Position numbers and translations under genes: made by a program | Shown: one piece after another, positions 48,801 through 61,600 of the stretch | Numbering within the stretch: the first letter of the stretch is position 1 | Layout of the letters: each line of letters begins with the position of its first letter | The notes under the pieces: model-generated | Told to the model about the DNA's origin: nothing | The model's database searches: none | The model's input: only the letters and a program-made list of their open reading frames with translations | Origin: Phytoseiulus persimilis | Lineage: Eukaryota; Arthropoda; Arachnida; Mesostigmata; Phytoseiidae | Length of the DNA stretch: 64,000 nucleotides | Assembly (NCBI GenBank): GCA_037576195.1 | Contig: CM075104.1 | Location: 2,982,775 to 3,046,774 of the forward strand | Reading direction: 5' to 3'

Positions 48801-50330
48801 TTTCTTAGGTCGCTTATGATGGTTCCATAAGCGCCATATTTAGCCGCATTATTCCTGACACGCCGGCTTCGTGAGACTCCGAGCACGCGACACTAGCCTG
48901 CAGCATCTGTGATGAATCCTGGCACTTGATGGGTTACATTGCTCCTGTACAGTTCCTTCAATGAGGTGGGAGCAACCGTTCAGGGGAAAATCTCGGTCGA
49001 AGTGGACTCGAATCCATTGATTGGTTGTCTACGAGCGCTCATGCTGAGCGCATGGGACGCATTGAATCTTGGGATTTCTTCACTAAGATAGCGACTGTTC
49101 GCGTCGATATTCGGGGCTTCGGCAACCAGGTCTGCGGAAAGTCTCGGAGATCCAGTATTATCGGGGGCTGGCGACGGAAGTGAATGAGAGCTTTCAATAA
49201 ATACGACTCAGGGTATTGGACAACTAGCAGGGGTCGAGTCCCGGTTGTGCTTCATTCATGCCCTCGAAGAGTAGCGAGCGCTCTTCCAGTGTGGAACATT
49301 CCACTCACTCGGGGAAGTGTAGCGAGGAGCGCCGATAGGGCTCATGTTCTTTCGACTCATCGCTCGGCGAGATACGACCAGATCGGAGAAGCGTTCCGAT
49401 GCTCGGCTCCGAATTACTGAACTCGTTCCGGATTATGTCCGACGCAACAACGTTACGCGACGAGCGTTGTACCACCTCGCATCTGGCGCCCCACGCTCTC
49501 GTTGACAACACCTGGCACCTCATACCGTCGCTGTCCTCCAACTCAATACAACAAGAGAATATTTGGGAGACGGCAGAGTTCTATCTGTTCCCGGCGAACG
49601 TTACGCAACAATGGTGACTTTTTCCCATGACTCTCCCACCGGAACGATATTTCCGATGTGGTTGTGAGCTCGGAGAGCGACTTCGCAACACCTCTGATCT
49701 CGGCTCCTACGGGTCTCTGTCTCTAGACACCGTTGCGCACTCCAGAGCTGCAGAGACAATGCGCTTTTGTCACGAGAGCATTAACCATCTGGGAAAGCTC
49801 TGTTTGCAGTCCGAGACGGCAGCAGCAGGGACGGTTCCAAAGTTCGAGTCGGTTGCAAATCAATGTCAGGAGCTTCCGTTAGACAGCCAACTGGTCCCAT
49901 GAGGGCTGCAGACCCTTTTATATACGGTGACGACGAGGTATCTGTGTATGCAGCGAGGTCTGACATACGGCGCCACGAGCAGCGGCTTCGCATAAACTCC
50001 AAGCTAAATCGCCAGTTCTCGGTTTAAAAGCCACGTTCCAAGCCACGACTCTTCCAACGGGATCCGCTGGGGGAGCGAGTTCCGAGTTATGGGTCCGAAC
50101 TCGCAAGCGATCATCTGGCGGCCCGCAGTCCCCTAAAAACGTCAGTGATGAGATCGGTTCCGGAGGGCTCTCCGTTCAGAGCACGAGCCTGCCGTCGAAT
50201 CAAATCCACATGGTTGGGAGTCTCGACGGATTTCTCGATGCGGTATACTGTTGGCCCATTGGTACCGTCGATTCGTGCCACCGGCCCCGGAACGTATCCA
50301 TCTCCTGCGTGACATGGGCAGAGATTATCT
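33868..50330. other. Long interval without a supported gene
   Basis: About 16.5 kb. The longest frames (40652-41170 plus, 172 codons; 35003-35440 minus, 145 codons; 42203-42614 plus) have no domain I recognise and no consistent exon partners. A frame at 41239-41502 minus starts in a good ATG context (CAAAATGG) but is otherwise unremarkable. A possible distant relative of the insulin-like genes is at 42.1-42.6 kb. A cluster of short GAGTCG/GAATTC-like words occurs at about 45840-45945. Most of the interval is probably intergenic or decayed repeat. Confidence 0.45.
42203..42614 (+). pseudogene. Possible decayed or highly divergent insulin-like exon 2
   Basis: After a candidate acceptor (AAAG before CTACAATC, phase 1) the frame reads TICGCCCGLYSKLRACHC and then a C-x9-C ending RPNFC. 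This resembles the C-x-C-C and ANFC words of the three insulin-like genes. However, the middle loop is about five residues too long, the first A-segment cysteine is missing and the frame runs on for about 110 residues. About 120 bp upstream, another frame contains FYGGSMRRR, like the PFGG-RRR end of the B segments, but its B cysteines are absent. Orientation and spacing suit a fourth tandem copy. Chance is a serious alternative. Confidence 0.18.
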
Positions 50331-50341
50331 TCTCCACATCG

Positions 50342-51228
50342 CTATGTGCGCGCTGGCGAAGTCCTGATACTCATTCCAAAGGTACTCGTTGTGATTCGCG
50401 CGTGCGTTGCTTGTGAATCAAGTTCCCCCAACTCGCTGAAAATCGGAAAAGAGCGGCGGCGAGAACCTGGAGCCGCGCACCTAGGGAATCGACAGCTGGC
50501 AGTGGGAGCAACAAGAGTCAAATCAGTTTCATGAATATCTCGCGGCATTCCAGAATCATCCCCGAAATTCCCCGAATGAGACAGTTTTCCCGACTGGGAA
50601 TCGGGAACATCTCTGAGGCCCTCCAGAACATTCGCCGAGTCCTCATAGACAGTTCTGAAACTCATCTTGTCCATCCTAGCAGCCAGAATCCCCTCCAACA
50701 GCTTCTCATTGTGCAGGGTAATCAGCGAGGTGACATCGGAGGCCCCGGGAAGTTTCGATGTATTCGGAGGGGTTTCCGACGCATGAAAAGTTCGGGAATC
50801 ACTGCGCCAAAAGCACATTCCGCGTCACCGAGGGCTTGGGAGAGAGGATTTACGCGATTCCTTCATCCACTCTGGTCACAGCGGCTCCGGAGCAGCGATC
50901 ACAATGCTATAATAGTTTTTTCTCAGATGCCCGGAGCCATAAATGGATCGATTCGGAACCCGAATTCAGAGGCTCTTTGATGGGCCCTCGGAGACAAATG
51001 ATAAAACTTCCGAACGAATCCAGGGTTCAACGAGCGCTTGGATCGGAAATCGAGACCACACAGGAGTTGAAGACTTCCAAAGGCTGACGACAATGTAGAG
51101 AGTGGCTTCGTTCGTTCGAGTATCTCCCGCGTCGTCGTCAGACTCGCAGAACAATCAAATTTTGACTCCAGCGATTCTGAATCCTCGTTCGCAATCAGGA
51201 TGATCGATAGTGCTCGGATCAGACCCAT
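50342..51228 (-). CDS. Possible unrecognised gene divergent from RPA2
   Basis: Two open minus-strand frames lie upstream of the RPA2-like gene: 51228-50923 (101 codons, starting MGLIRALSIILIANEDSESL) and 50818-50342 (158 codons, with helical-looking SLITLHNEKLLEGILAARMD). They are in different frames and would need an intron between about 50.82 and 50.95 kb, which I could not place. The start lies about 225 bp from the RPA2-like ATG on the other strand, which would suit a shared bidirectional promoter. No family was recognised. Confidence 0.25.
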
Positions 51229-51453
51229 TTTGAACTTGGCGCGTTTTTCCCCAGTTCAGCGCGCTTCGAGTCGGAAGCACGAGGCCGCGTTCGAAATACG
51301 AAGGTTGCCAAAAACACAATGAGATCGTGCTCCCCGTTCTATCCGGGCGGATATCGTTCAAGTTATTACCTCAAAGCTCCGAGTTGAAGGTCGGTGTCGA
51401 CAGTTCGACATCGTCGGTCCAGTTGGCCGAAATCATCTTCACTCACGGATAAA

Positions 51454-52321
51454 ATGTCGTTCTTCGGGGAAGAGGCGTTGAATGACCTATTTGGTGATCG
51501 AGGAGCTCCTGAGTTCCCCCAGAGTTCGCGCCAACCTCAATCTCCCATTCAACTCAGAGCTGTGGAGCCTGCTCAGGTATGAACGGAAAATTTCTAGGCT
51601 TGCTATTCCGGTGGATTGATGCTCCCCTTCTCCGGAGAAAATTCGCTCGTGACCTCCTCTGGAATTCTCTTCGCCGGAATGGACACAATCAACGGAATTT
51701 CAGATCGTTCGCGGTGGTGAAAGAAGCATCACACCCTTGGCCTGCGCCGATATAGACTACTTGCCGAGCAGCGCAGCGGGGTTCAGTATGAATGGTCACC
51801 GAGCTTCGCTGGTCTCCTTGGTGGGAGTCGTCCGGGATTCAAAACCAAATAGTTTCATCTTGGACGATAGAACCGGAGGGATCCTGTGCTCGTCGGCCTC
51901 CCTCGGGAGCCACTTTATCGGTCAGGAGCGCCGATTGGATAACGGAGATTACGCTCGAGTGAGTTGTTTTGTCGGACGAGAATCACAACGTCTTCTCTTC
52001 TGCCATGAATTAGAGCATTTCGATCTTGACGCTCTGGACTTGAAACAATGTTCGCGAAGGACATGAATGGGATGAGCCGCGCGGAACGGATGGAACTTGA
52101 TCGAAAACTTGATTCATTCTCAGGTGATTGGGGAAGTTGAGCGGGAAATCCTACCGAACGTACTTGGTGGTTCTGAGACCGGAGGTTTTATATTCGAAGT
52201 TGTCCACACAGAGCGGCTGAAAAGCATGAATGCCATCTCTGATCACATGCTGCTGACCGTTCGAGCGAAGCTGTCCTACATTACTAGGCAAGCCCGGTAT
52301 CGGAAAGAGTTCAACCTCTGA
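51454..52321 (+). CDS. Replication protein A 32-kDa subunit (RPA2)-like
   Basis: Three exons, 51454-51576, 51704-52049 and 52137-52321, join in frame to about 217 residues (human RPA2 is 270). The N-terminus is short and polar, matching the disordered phosphorylated tail of RPA2. An OB fold follows: the entry strand IVRGGERSITPL resembles the segment before the RPA2 OB fold, and then come HRASLVSLVGVVRD and NSFILDDRTGGI, the typical position of VTIVGIIR and YKIDDMT. A final exon (GGFIFEVVHTERLKSMNAIS, ending LSYIT) resembles the C-terminal winged helix that binds repair proteins. RPA2 is part of the RPA1-2-3 single-stranded DNA-binding complex used in replication and repair. The exon 2 donor (GTTCGC) is weak, so that junction is uncertain. 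The copy is short and divergent, so it could be a fast-evolving paralog rather than the main RPA2. Confidence 0.7.
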
Positions 52322-52544
52322 ATGGACCAACTTCCCGCACGGCGCCCCATTTTATTGTATTTTGTGTGGATTTCTATGAGTCAATTGTGTCTTGAGCTCT
52401 GGAGCGGTATTTTAATTTACTTGTTGGTCGCTTAAGAGATTGTTATTACCAGGATAACTGCCGCTCCCGGGAAGAATTCTCTCATTTCCAATGTAGTTTC
52501 AGCGTTGTGTCTTTCGAATAGTGTAAAAACTCTGCAAGGGGAGA

Positions 52545-52550
52545 AATAAA
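52545..52550 (+). terminator. Polyadenylation signal AATAAA for the RPA2-like gene
   Basis: AATAAA about 220 bp after the stop codon at 52319-52321 is the first such signal downstream. It is a plausible 3' end. Confidence 0.35.
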
Positions 52551-52559
52551 GAAGAGATA

Positions 52560-55500
52560 GGATACATCCGAAAGCCACAACGAATGCCACATTCTACTCG
52601 CCAATCTAATGACTCGAGGTGAACTCCGAGGAACTCCCGACAGGAGCTTCGCCACGGATCTAGAATCTCCCTTCGCAAAAGACTCGTCCACCTCGTGAGG
52701 GCTTCCTGAAGGAATCGAGTTGCAGCGCCAGCGGATTTGTTGCAGGAACGAAGCAAGACAATTTTTGTTATGACCGCAGTGACAGGAAGAGGACTGTGAT
52801 TCATCGAAATTCTCGATTGAGTGATGTCAGCAAAGCAATCTTTCCGTTCTAGCAGAACACAAGTCTTGTGACTCCGGCGAGGGTCACGAAGCGGCTGGGT
52901 TGATGAGAAGGGTTTCTAGCATCGTTCAAGTCCACGACGCATGGCAGCTACTTGAGAGGGCGGATTCCGGATCCCTGAGGGCTCCAGTGTCGAGCGTTCT
53001 AAACCAATCAATCGGTTCGTGCGGCTCCTCCAATTAGTTCAGGGGCCTCATCAGCCTTCCGAGAGCGACAAAACCAACGCGTTTGAACCCCACTCGAGCT
53101 TTGTCTGAGCTTCACATGACGTCTTCGATAGCGACAAAGATGGGAATGGGAGATGACGTTGATCCGACCACCGTTGAGAAGTTGGGAGCGTGACGCTACT
53201 TTGCTGTTCCCAGCTTTCTTTCGAGCTCTTCCCCGTCGTATCCGGGAGTCAACAATCGTGTTCCCCTCGGCTGAACGATCAAACTTCCGACTGCGCTCGA
53301 GCAGATGCCCTCCACCACGAGGGATATCAGCGAGACCGCGCTGTCTGAATTCCCCTCGGGAATAAACTCTACGATTCGTCCACGTACGTCAGCATCCGCG
53401 GCCTCGTGCAACGCTTATGCGACAGCATCTGCGCGTACGAGACACTCAGCCTGAACCGCATAACATTACAGCATTCGAACTCGATCGCGATGATTTATCT
53501 CCATCCGAGGCAAGACCCGATGTATTTTTCACTACTTCGGCATTGATACTTTCGTGCGCGGCAAATGTCGAACGATCGGCGGGCAGTCTTGACGGAAACG
53601 TTGTAGAGAGAGGTGGCGCGCTAGCCGGCGACAACGCTTCATTTATTCTCGGCAGAGCCTTGGCCACCTCCGCTTATCCGGTTTCCATTTTTCTCTCTGA
53701 CTTTATTCTGGGCGACTGACCCGCGCGTTTTCGAGCTCCTCGCGAATGTTTTCTCGGGGACGCTATCTTGACTCGGCTGCAGGGAAGGAAGGAGTAAAAA
53801 GCGAAAACAAAGGCGAGCTCCAGCTCGGCACCGGCGGTGTGCCGTTCTGAATCCGTTCGTGCAAGCATCAGTGCGAACTCCTGACCACCAGAGTAGGGCT
53901 CTGGCCACCTCTCTGGATGGATGGCATGAACCTTCGATGTTCATGTTGACGTGTACCCCCAAAATATTTGAAATAACTAGGGTGTTCCTTCAATTTGGAG
54001 AATTCGGCGAGCAGTCGATCGGCGGGCGGTCTTTAATAGGCGGGCGGTCTTCAATTAGCTGGCTGGCTCAAGAGGGCCGGACGTGAGAAGAAGTGCCCGT
54101 CAAATGGAATATCTAAAGGTTAGGTTGACCTTCTGAAGCAACTACGCTCGTGACGCTCCAATGGACGAGCAAGGGCTACCGATGAGTGGAAAGTAAAAGC
54201 TGAACAATGGGAACAGTGGATCGGTGCCATTCATTGCAGCTGAGTGTCGTGCAAGCCCACTGTCCGGACTGGGAGCAAGGGATATCTTGGAGAAATGAGA
54301 TCAAGACTTCTCCCATCATTTCTCCCATATTTCTCCCGTCGGGGTGTCTTTCTCTGCTTCCCTTCTCGCTGAGCGGTCTTGCCGCCGATTCAGTGAACAG
54401 AAGTACCGACGGGCACGGACGCGCACACGGTCGGGATCAGTGCGCGGACTTTCCTGTGGCTGAAACTGATCGCCCTCTTTTTTGTTTCCGAAGATGGACT
54501 GGGGAGGCGGAATATTTTCCGGCACGTCAACGTGGCTTCCCTTTCCGTTGTTTTGGGTTATACCACCGAACGGGGCTCGATCGATGAGATCGAAGTTCTG
54601 AATCAGGAATGAACAATACGTACCCACCAGCGATTCCAGCTCTGGGGCTTTGTGTCTCAACTCTCATAGCGCCCAGAGGCTCGGAGTCTGCAGATACTGT
54701 TGAGCGTGGCGTTGTCGGAGATGTAAGTGAATTTTGGAGATGATCCACGGAGCTCTGTCGATCAGGTGGACTCAGTTTTCCCATGGAGTAAACCATCCGT
54801 CATGCGGTTTTTATTCCGATCATTATTCTCGGGAAATTTCCTTCACTCTTCAGAATATCGATGTGTGAACCTCTAGAGGAACGGGTCCCGACCAATGAAG
54901 CCAGACCGGACGGGACAAGCCAACCGCGTGCGGAAGAGCTCTGGGTTTTGGAATGAGCGGCCCGTTTCCAGTCGAAGGAGAATGAAATGCGAGAATCGAT
55001 CGTCGTGAACTTGAACGAATATTTGAGGTGAAGACCAGAGCTGTGACTCCTGAGTGAGTCGATCCATCCGCAGGAAACCATAGCCTTAGGAGCAAAGCGT
55101 CGCAAACAGCTCCTCATCGGAGCATATTGCCACCGAATTCGAGATCGCAGGATCGCGCACCCGGGCAGAGCGAGAACGGAGTTTTTATAGACTTTAATTT
55201 CGGTCACCGCCACCGTGCTCTGTTTGAACTCATTTCTTGTTCTCGTCGTGCCGAGGAGACCGGTGAACGCTACGGGAATCGTCCCAATACACATGGCTGC
55301 ACCACTGAGCAACTCTGGCGCAGAACCTCGAGGCTAGTTTCCGATTGGGAGATCGACGGACCCTGTTCCGGAGAACTGTCCCATATTTTCTGTTTGTCCG
55401 TGTCCTGTAGAGGGAGCTCGCAACGCACTTGGGTAGCTTAAGCGAAACTCGATCGGGGGACGAATGTTCGGAGTGGATCCTGCGCTCGACGTCGACCGCG

Positions 55501-58240
55501 TAATACATTCGGCATCAAGTTACAAGACCTCCGAGGTCAGCTCCAGCGCAATCAGACGACATCGGAGAGATGTCCGCTCGAGAGGTTAGTGGCGATTCAC
55601 GGAGGTCTATGTATAGCGGAAAGATTCCCCACGAGCGGAAACGCTCCCCTCCAAGGTCGAGGGGTTCAGGCCCCCGCGTCTCGCTGACAAACGTTCCGTT
55701 CTTGAATCGAGCTCCCTTGCCATCACCGTTCAAACAATCTTTCCTCCCCGAATGCTGGACGACAAGTTCGGTTTGTTGATATTATGGGAGACCCTTCTTC
55801 GGGAACCGTGGCGGCATCTCCCTTACAATGGCCAATCTCTCACAGATGTCCAGCAGTTTGCCGAAGGCAGGGCTGACGCACTCGGCAACGGCATCTCTGG
55901 CGTTTGCGGTAACATCGCTGCCTCTCGAGGCAAGATTGGCAACCGAGAGGGTGCCAGCAGCTTCAAAGGCAACGTTTTGAGCGCTTCCGTCTCAAGGGCG
56001 AGCTTTGTGCGAGTCGAACTACATTAGGAAGTTTGTAGCCAGCGGACAACAGAGCGAGGCCAAGCATGTGTCAGTCCGTCGCTTGGGTAAATGCAATTAT
56101 TTGCGAGGAGCTTCCGATAATCGCGTAGCTTGTGCCCCGCTCTCGTGAGTCGTTTGTCGTCCCTCTCTTTCGGTCGATCGCTAAGAGTCCGTGGAGTGAG
56201 AGCATGTCGACAGTCACACATTCGTTGTCCGGCGATAAGAGGGAACGGGAGGATGAGGAGAACCCCACTTCCTGAAGGGTTCAGGAACGCTTTCCCACAG
56301 CCCGCGGAGGAATGGCCCGAGAGGAAGTGGGATCTCTTGGTGTTCCGTCCGAAACGGTCATTTTAGTCCGTCTACGACACAGGCCGCTGATACAGATTGT
56401 TGCCGAGCGACCCCGATACATGAGCCGCGCACAATGAACTAATCAGAGATGTCGTGCCACTGACGCGGGGCAAATCACATTATGCAAAGTGGATCCGAGC
56501 TGAAAAGACATAGGATTCAGGACTGTTCTCCGGGGAGATTGAGACCCACCGCACTCGGCCGTCAACCTCGAGTCCTCAGAGGATTGTTTTTCAACTCCCC
56601 TCCATCACAGATAATCGCGGGAGAATTTCGAATTCGCCCCGCCCCAACGGCTCTAAAAAGTTGTCACTCTTCTGGACAGCTGATCCCATGTGCGTGTTTC
56701 GAAGGAGATCGCGGGGCGTTATGGCAGCGTACAGTTGAATAATTCGCGCGTTTGGATCTTGCACATGTCCTTCCGACTAAGGCTCCTTGAGAACTCGCGG
56801 ATTCGTTCAAAAAAAAACGCGATCTGTCCGATGCGCGCATGTGTATTCGACCATCGTTGAGACCAACGACCGGTTTCTGGGATTTAACAGTTATTACCTT
56901 ATCCAAGCTCCCGACAACCGTTCTGCGAGAATTCTCGTTTTTGGTTCTCCGCTCGGAGCCACATCATGCAGCGCTCGGAGTTTTTGTCTCCCGACTCCAT
57001 CAGAGAAGTGGTTCCTCAGCTCCCGGCTCCTGTCCTATTGCGTTTCCGTGATTCGCCGTCTCTGAGACTGACCTAACGGGCCCCACCGCGCTCGTAGAGT
57101 CCCCCTTTCAAGCCGTTCCTAATATGTTCACATTTAGTTCTGTCGTCGACTTGACTTGGCTTCCTCAGCGAGGATGCGAATCGCTGAGCTCGAAGGAGAA
57201 TATTTCCTTGGGGCTTCCCGGATCCGGAACCTCTTCTCGCAGCAGGAGGTACGGGAGCTTTTCCGCTTCCTCCTCTGAGTTGACCCGGAATTTCGCAGTC
57301 GTATCCGGGGTGCAGAAAAATAGCGGAATACATGCGGCAGACAGCGAGGTTTCAGAGGAGAAACCCTGTTTCGATGACTCGTGTCAGGGAAATTTCGACG
57401 GAGTCATTTCCGGATTCTCAAAGCGGGGAAGCGAGGAATAAGCACGCCACCTTCATGATCTCGAATCGTTCGGAAAGTTCGCGGGGTATCTCTTATGACT
57501 GTCACTGATAATAATACGCCCTTCCAGCTGGAACTCATTCCTCCTTATTGGTGATTGCTCCGGATTGGTGTTAGTCGTTCTGAAGCTGGTAAGACGGCGT
57601 TCAGTACCGGGAGCGCCACAATCGCTGCGACAGATGATTTCCGAGTCCTATATACCTTACGTACTGTTTTCTGTTGTGAACTGCGCCGCTCCCTTCTCGC
57701 CAACAATGTCGGTGACTCCGAAGACGTTGAGTTTTGGAGCCAGCGGTTGCTGTGCCTTTCGAGGACCTCCCAGATGAGGCCGAAGGGGCAACTGTTCTCG
57801 GAAATACATCTCTTCACGCTGTATCATCAGTGGTCGGAATCGGGCTCACCGTGATCGCGGCCTCAATCCTGAATCCCGCCGTCTCGTATCTCTCCGCAGT
57901 TCCCTCTGTTGGAGATAGCAGCAAACTCCTCCAAATCGCTCGAGTCTGATACCTATCTCACAGCCCGACATCTCACAACTTTGTCGGGGAGAGCTGTACG
58001 ATTCACTGAAACGAGGAGAATCGGAGGAAGAACGGGACGAAGATAGAGAGTGGGAGGAATGGTGGTGATTGGGTCGGGAGGGGTTCTTTCCTGATCGCTG
58101 AAGGCGGAGTTGGGAACGATGTTCCGCTGGCGTCTGATATAATGATCAAATCTCTTCGGTGGAGTGTGTTCGAGAGCGGGCTTTTGCGTTCACTTACTCA
58201 GAGGAAATTACTGACGATAAATATCTCTCGGAGCGGTGAC
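52560..58240. other. No supported gene
   Basis: Several open frames of 80-170 codons occur on both strands (54800-55312 minus, 170 codons, is the longest). They overlap each other, lack recognisable domains and do not join across convincing splice sites. An unrecognised or fast-evolving gene cannot be excluded. Confidence 0.4.
54015..54052. repeat. Short tandem duplication
   Basis: The word GGCGGGCGGTCTT occurs twice about 19 bp apart, separated by TAATA-like sequence. It is a minor local duplication of no obvious function. Confidence 0.5.
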
Positions 58241-58398
58241 AACATTAGGACCAACCCGATTTGCCGACCGGTGGCGTTTGCCGAGAAGAGTGAGTAGCGA
58301 GCTGCGTTGAGGAACTAGTCTCCCCGAATGATCGGCGCTTTTTCGCGCTAGTGCTGATCGAGAGTGGGCACAGCCGGGTCCGCAGGCGAGTGGAGGGT

Positions 58399-58605
58399 TC
58401 AGCGAGCAGCTGCATGAATGCTGCGACAGAACACGAATTCATCGGAAGCGACCTCGAGTCTTGCGACATCGCTCTTCGACGCTTTGTCTACGGAGTTGGC
58501 ATGGCGAGGGGCCATGCCCAAGAGGGAACGGGTTGACTCCGACACCCAGGTCGCCGATCCCAGCTCAGCGACATCGCAGGAAACGAACAATACAAGGAAA
58601 AGCAT
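58399..58605 (-). CDS. Unrecognised small ORF with signal-peptide-like start
   Basis: A 68-codon frame opens MLFLVLFVSCDVAELGSA, a plausible short signal peptide. A polar stretch with R and KR sites and a single late Cys follows. No neuropeptide or hormone motif is recognised. On the opposite strand a 119-codon frame (58418-58777) overlaps it, so at most one of them is likely to be real. Both could be chance. Confidence 0.2.
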   Translation of the reverse strand: MLFLVLFVSCDVAELGSATWVSESTRSLLGMAPRHANSVDKASKSDVARLEVASDEFVFCRSIHAAAR

Positions 58606-61600
58606 TTCACAGCCAGCACATGTCTCTCATTCGGAGCAGCCCGCGACGAGACCCAAACGATGCGTCGATGTTTTCCAGATGTTCTACCAGATTTCTGTCA
58701 CTTGTTACCCAGCGCCCATTGAATCGGCGCAAGAGGACGAAGAGGATTTCGGAGAACGCTTCCAGGAACGTCGCTGAATCGGCCAATCCCTCGCGAGCAC
58801 GAAGAGAACAGATTCTTCTCTCCCTCTCTTTTCATGGTTAGGACCCGTTCGTCTCGAGCTTATTCGCTGGCTCAATAGCGAAGCAGATTGAGATCGTGGA
58901 AACATGACTCGGAGCAGAAAGTTCTGAGACTCGCCGGGAAGGGTAAGAACGCAATCCGGAATCTCTCGGTATGTCTGGAGGCAAACACCCAACGTTGACA
59001 AGTTCAGGCAGGTGTTCGAAATCCATTTTGAGAACGAAGTCCCACGTTCTGGGAGGCTGCAGGTTTCAATATTTCAAGAAAGTACTCTCTGCGACGGAAG
59101 GCTTGCAAATAACGAAGCTCTGTGAGGATTCCGGCTTCTGCTCTTGACTAGAACAGCAATAATTTCCACGGGGAAACATTAAACCGACTCAAAACTGGAG
59201 AAACAATGAATGTGTCCTGAGAAGGAGCACGGTTTCAAGATAAGGCGTGCTAGAGATGCGCGAAACTCTTACGCGGCAGTCAAAAACGGGGGCCGCGGCT
59301 CCGAGACTTGAGAACGGTGGGGCGAGATGGTGGGACAGTGCACGGTTCTGACTGGCGCACTGGAAAGGACGGGTCTTATCGTGTCTGGGATTGCCGAGGC
59401 GGAAGAGACAAAGCGATGCACGGCGGGCGAAGACAAGTTTACATACGTTCACACGAACCGCAGGAGCAATGATGTCGGCAGCGCAGGCGGCAGATGTTGA
59501 ATCAGCATTGCAGGTGTTTCGGAACTTGCGAACGCTGCAAAATAGAGGATTCTCTCAGAGAAGTTGCTGCTCGCGGTTATCACAGCCCAAGAGTGTAACA
59601 GCGAGAAACCCATCCAGGAGCGCGTGACTGAAGTTCGATCCACAGCCCCCCACCCCAAAACGTGGCCTTGGTCGAGGTGGCATCGGTCGCTCCTTAGAAG
59701 AATGTAGCGACGTTCCCCGAATCAGGGAATGGGTGCAATCCCCATGAGCTCCCCTTGCTCCTCCAGGACGGTGGAACGTCCGTCGCCTATAACTGTCATC
59801 AGGAGTCTGATTCCATCGCACAATAGTGAGTCCTAGCGCATAATGGTCTGTTCAATGTTCGCATCAGGTGCAACGGAGGAGGTGCCTCGAAGCTAGATTC
59901 AGTTCTATCAGAAAGCGAACTGATTCCGCTGAATTGTGGAATCACTCCCTGTGAATTGGGGAATTCTTACACAGAACGCCAAGAAGTCTCCCACGTACAA
60001 CCGGCTGGCAACCGTACCACGGGTTCAAAGGCTGACACGTCTGCCTCGTCTGGAGCTCTGAGGAACCGAGGAAATGTCGGCTCTTTGACCTCAAACGATT
60101 CGACTGAGCAAACTAATTTTAAAAAGCGTTTCCTAAGGTTGAACTCCGATAGCTTTTTTTTTGACAGAACAAGGGCTCCTTCCAAGATCCCGATATGGCG
60201 CGGGAGGGCAGGGCAGAACACGGAGGTAGCGCGCCCCGCATGAGACGCAGCGTATGGCTTATGCTGTTGATTCTTGTCAACAAAGCGGAACGCAAAGTAT
60301 TCTGGAAGCAGGCTCAAAACCTCTGTGTGCGTTGCGTTATTTGAAAGTGAGTTGTCGTGGTTAACAACAGCCCGCTCTCAAAAGCCCGGCGGAGCTTCCA
60401 GAAGTTTCCTCTGCGATCGGAAGCTAAGAAGGGCGCAGAACTGAACCGTCAGGCAGGCCAGCGAAGAAGAGGGCCCGTGTCTCCGGATGGCCGTTGATTC
60501 GATGATCTGCCAGGAAAGCTCACTTCCGGTGAACATCAAGCATCCACGATTTCTCCCCAGACAAAGTGGAAATCGCTCTTCCGGTTTCGAATGCAGTGCG
60601 CGCCGGACACGCGACCGCTTTCGTACCATCTGGGAGCATCACATCCGAAAAGGTTGAGAAATCTGTAGTGTAATGCTTCCACTGGTTCCACAACCAGGAG
60701 AGGAATCAACACAATTCGCATGTAGAGCCGGTTCTTCTTTCTGAGCGATTGAGCTTGAATTTAACAACAATCCCGTTTCGCCTCATCCGAAACTCATCTG
60801 AGAGCTCAGGACTCCGTCGTTCTTGGTGGTCTACGGGACTCAAACCAATGGAAGAAATTGCCTACATCCGTGCAAGATCATGATAGAGATCCGTGACTCA
60901 GAGAGAGCGGCGCAGAAGTCACGCGAATGTTAACGAATGATCGCACTCGCGACCCGATTCCGTCCCCTCCACAGTTCCGAAATTCTTGATCTTGCAAACA
61001 CGATCACGTTTTGATGATTTGAACGAATCAATATCGGCGTACGCCTGAACCACAAAACGCGCCCTAAGCTCGAAGCTCGGAGAGTCGTTGCTCCGTATTC
61101 CGTATCGAGCTCCGACGGCCCCCCTCGTTGGTTCAACAAAGGGGAAAATTCCCGAGACGGGTGGTTGAGTGAGTAGCAACTTCGGCATCGATACCCAATG
61201 CGAGATTCCGCCGATCCGTTGAACTTCCATGGAACCTGAAGGTCGGCAGAAGAAGGACCTTGGTCCAGGAAGTCTCCGCTCGATTCAATATTTCGTATTC
61301 CCAGGAATGCAGCCTTGTTCTTGCAATGCACGGGAACGGTCATGAGCCGCACTGTTGGATCCTTCCTGGGACAGTCTGGATCTTTCTGCGTTTCCTAAAT
61401 CGTCCTGTAAGTCCTCTCCATGGCTCCTGAATTACGGCTGAGCGAAGTTCCCTCGTTGATCGGCTCCTGGGAAACATGAGGCTCCGAGAATACGGAAGAG
61501 AGAAACAATATTCTCAAACTGCTTTCGGTCTCCTCGAGAGCTCTTTACGAGTCACTCCGGACGAGATTCAGCGACAGCTGAAAATCCCGGCTCCGGCTAA

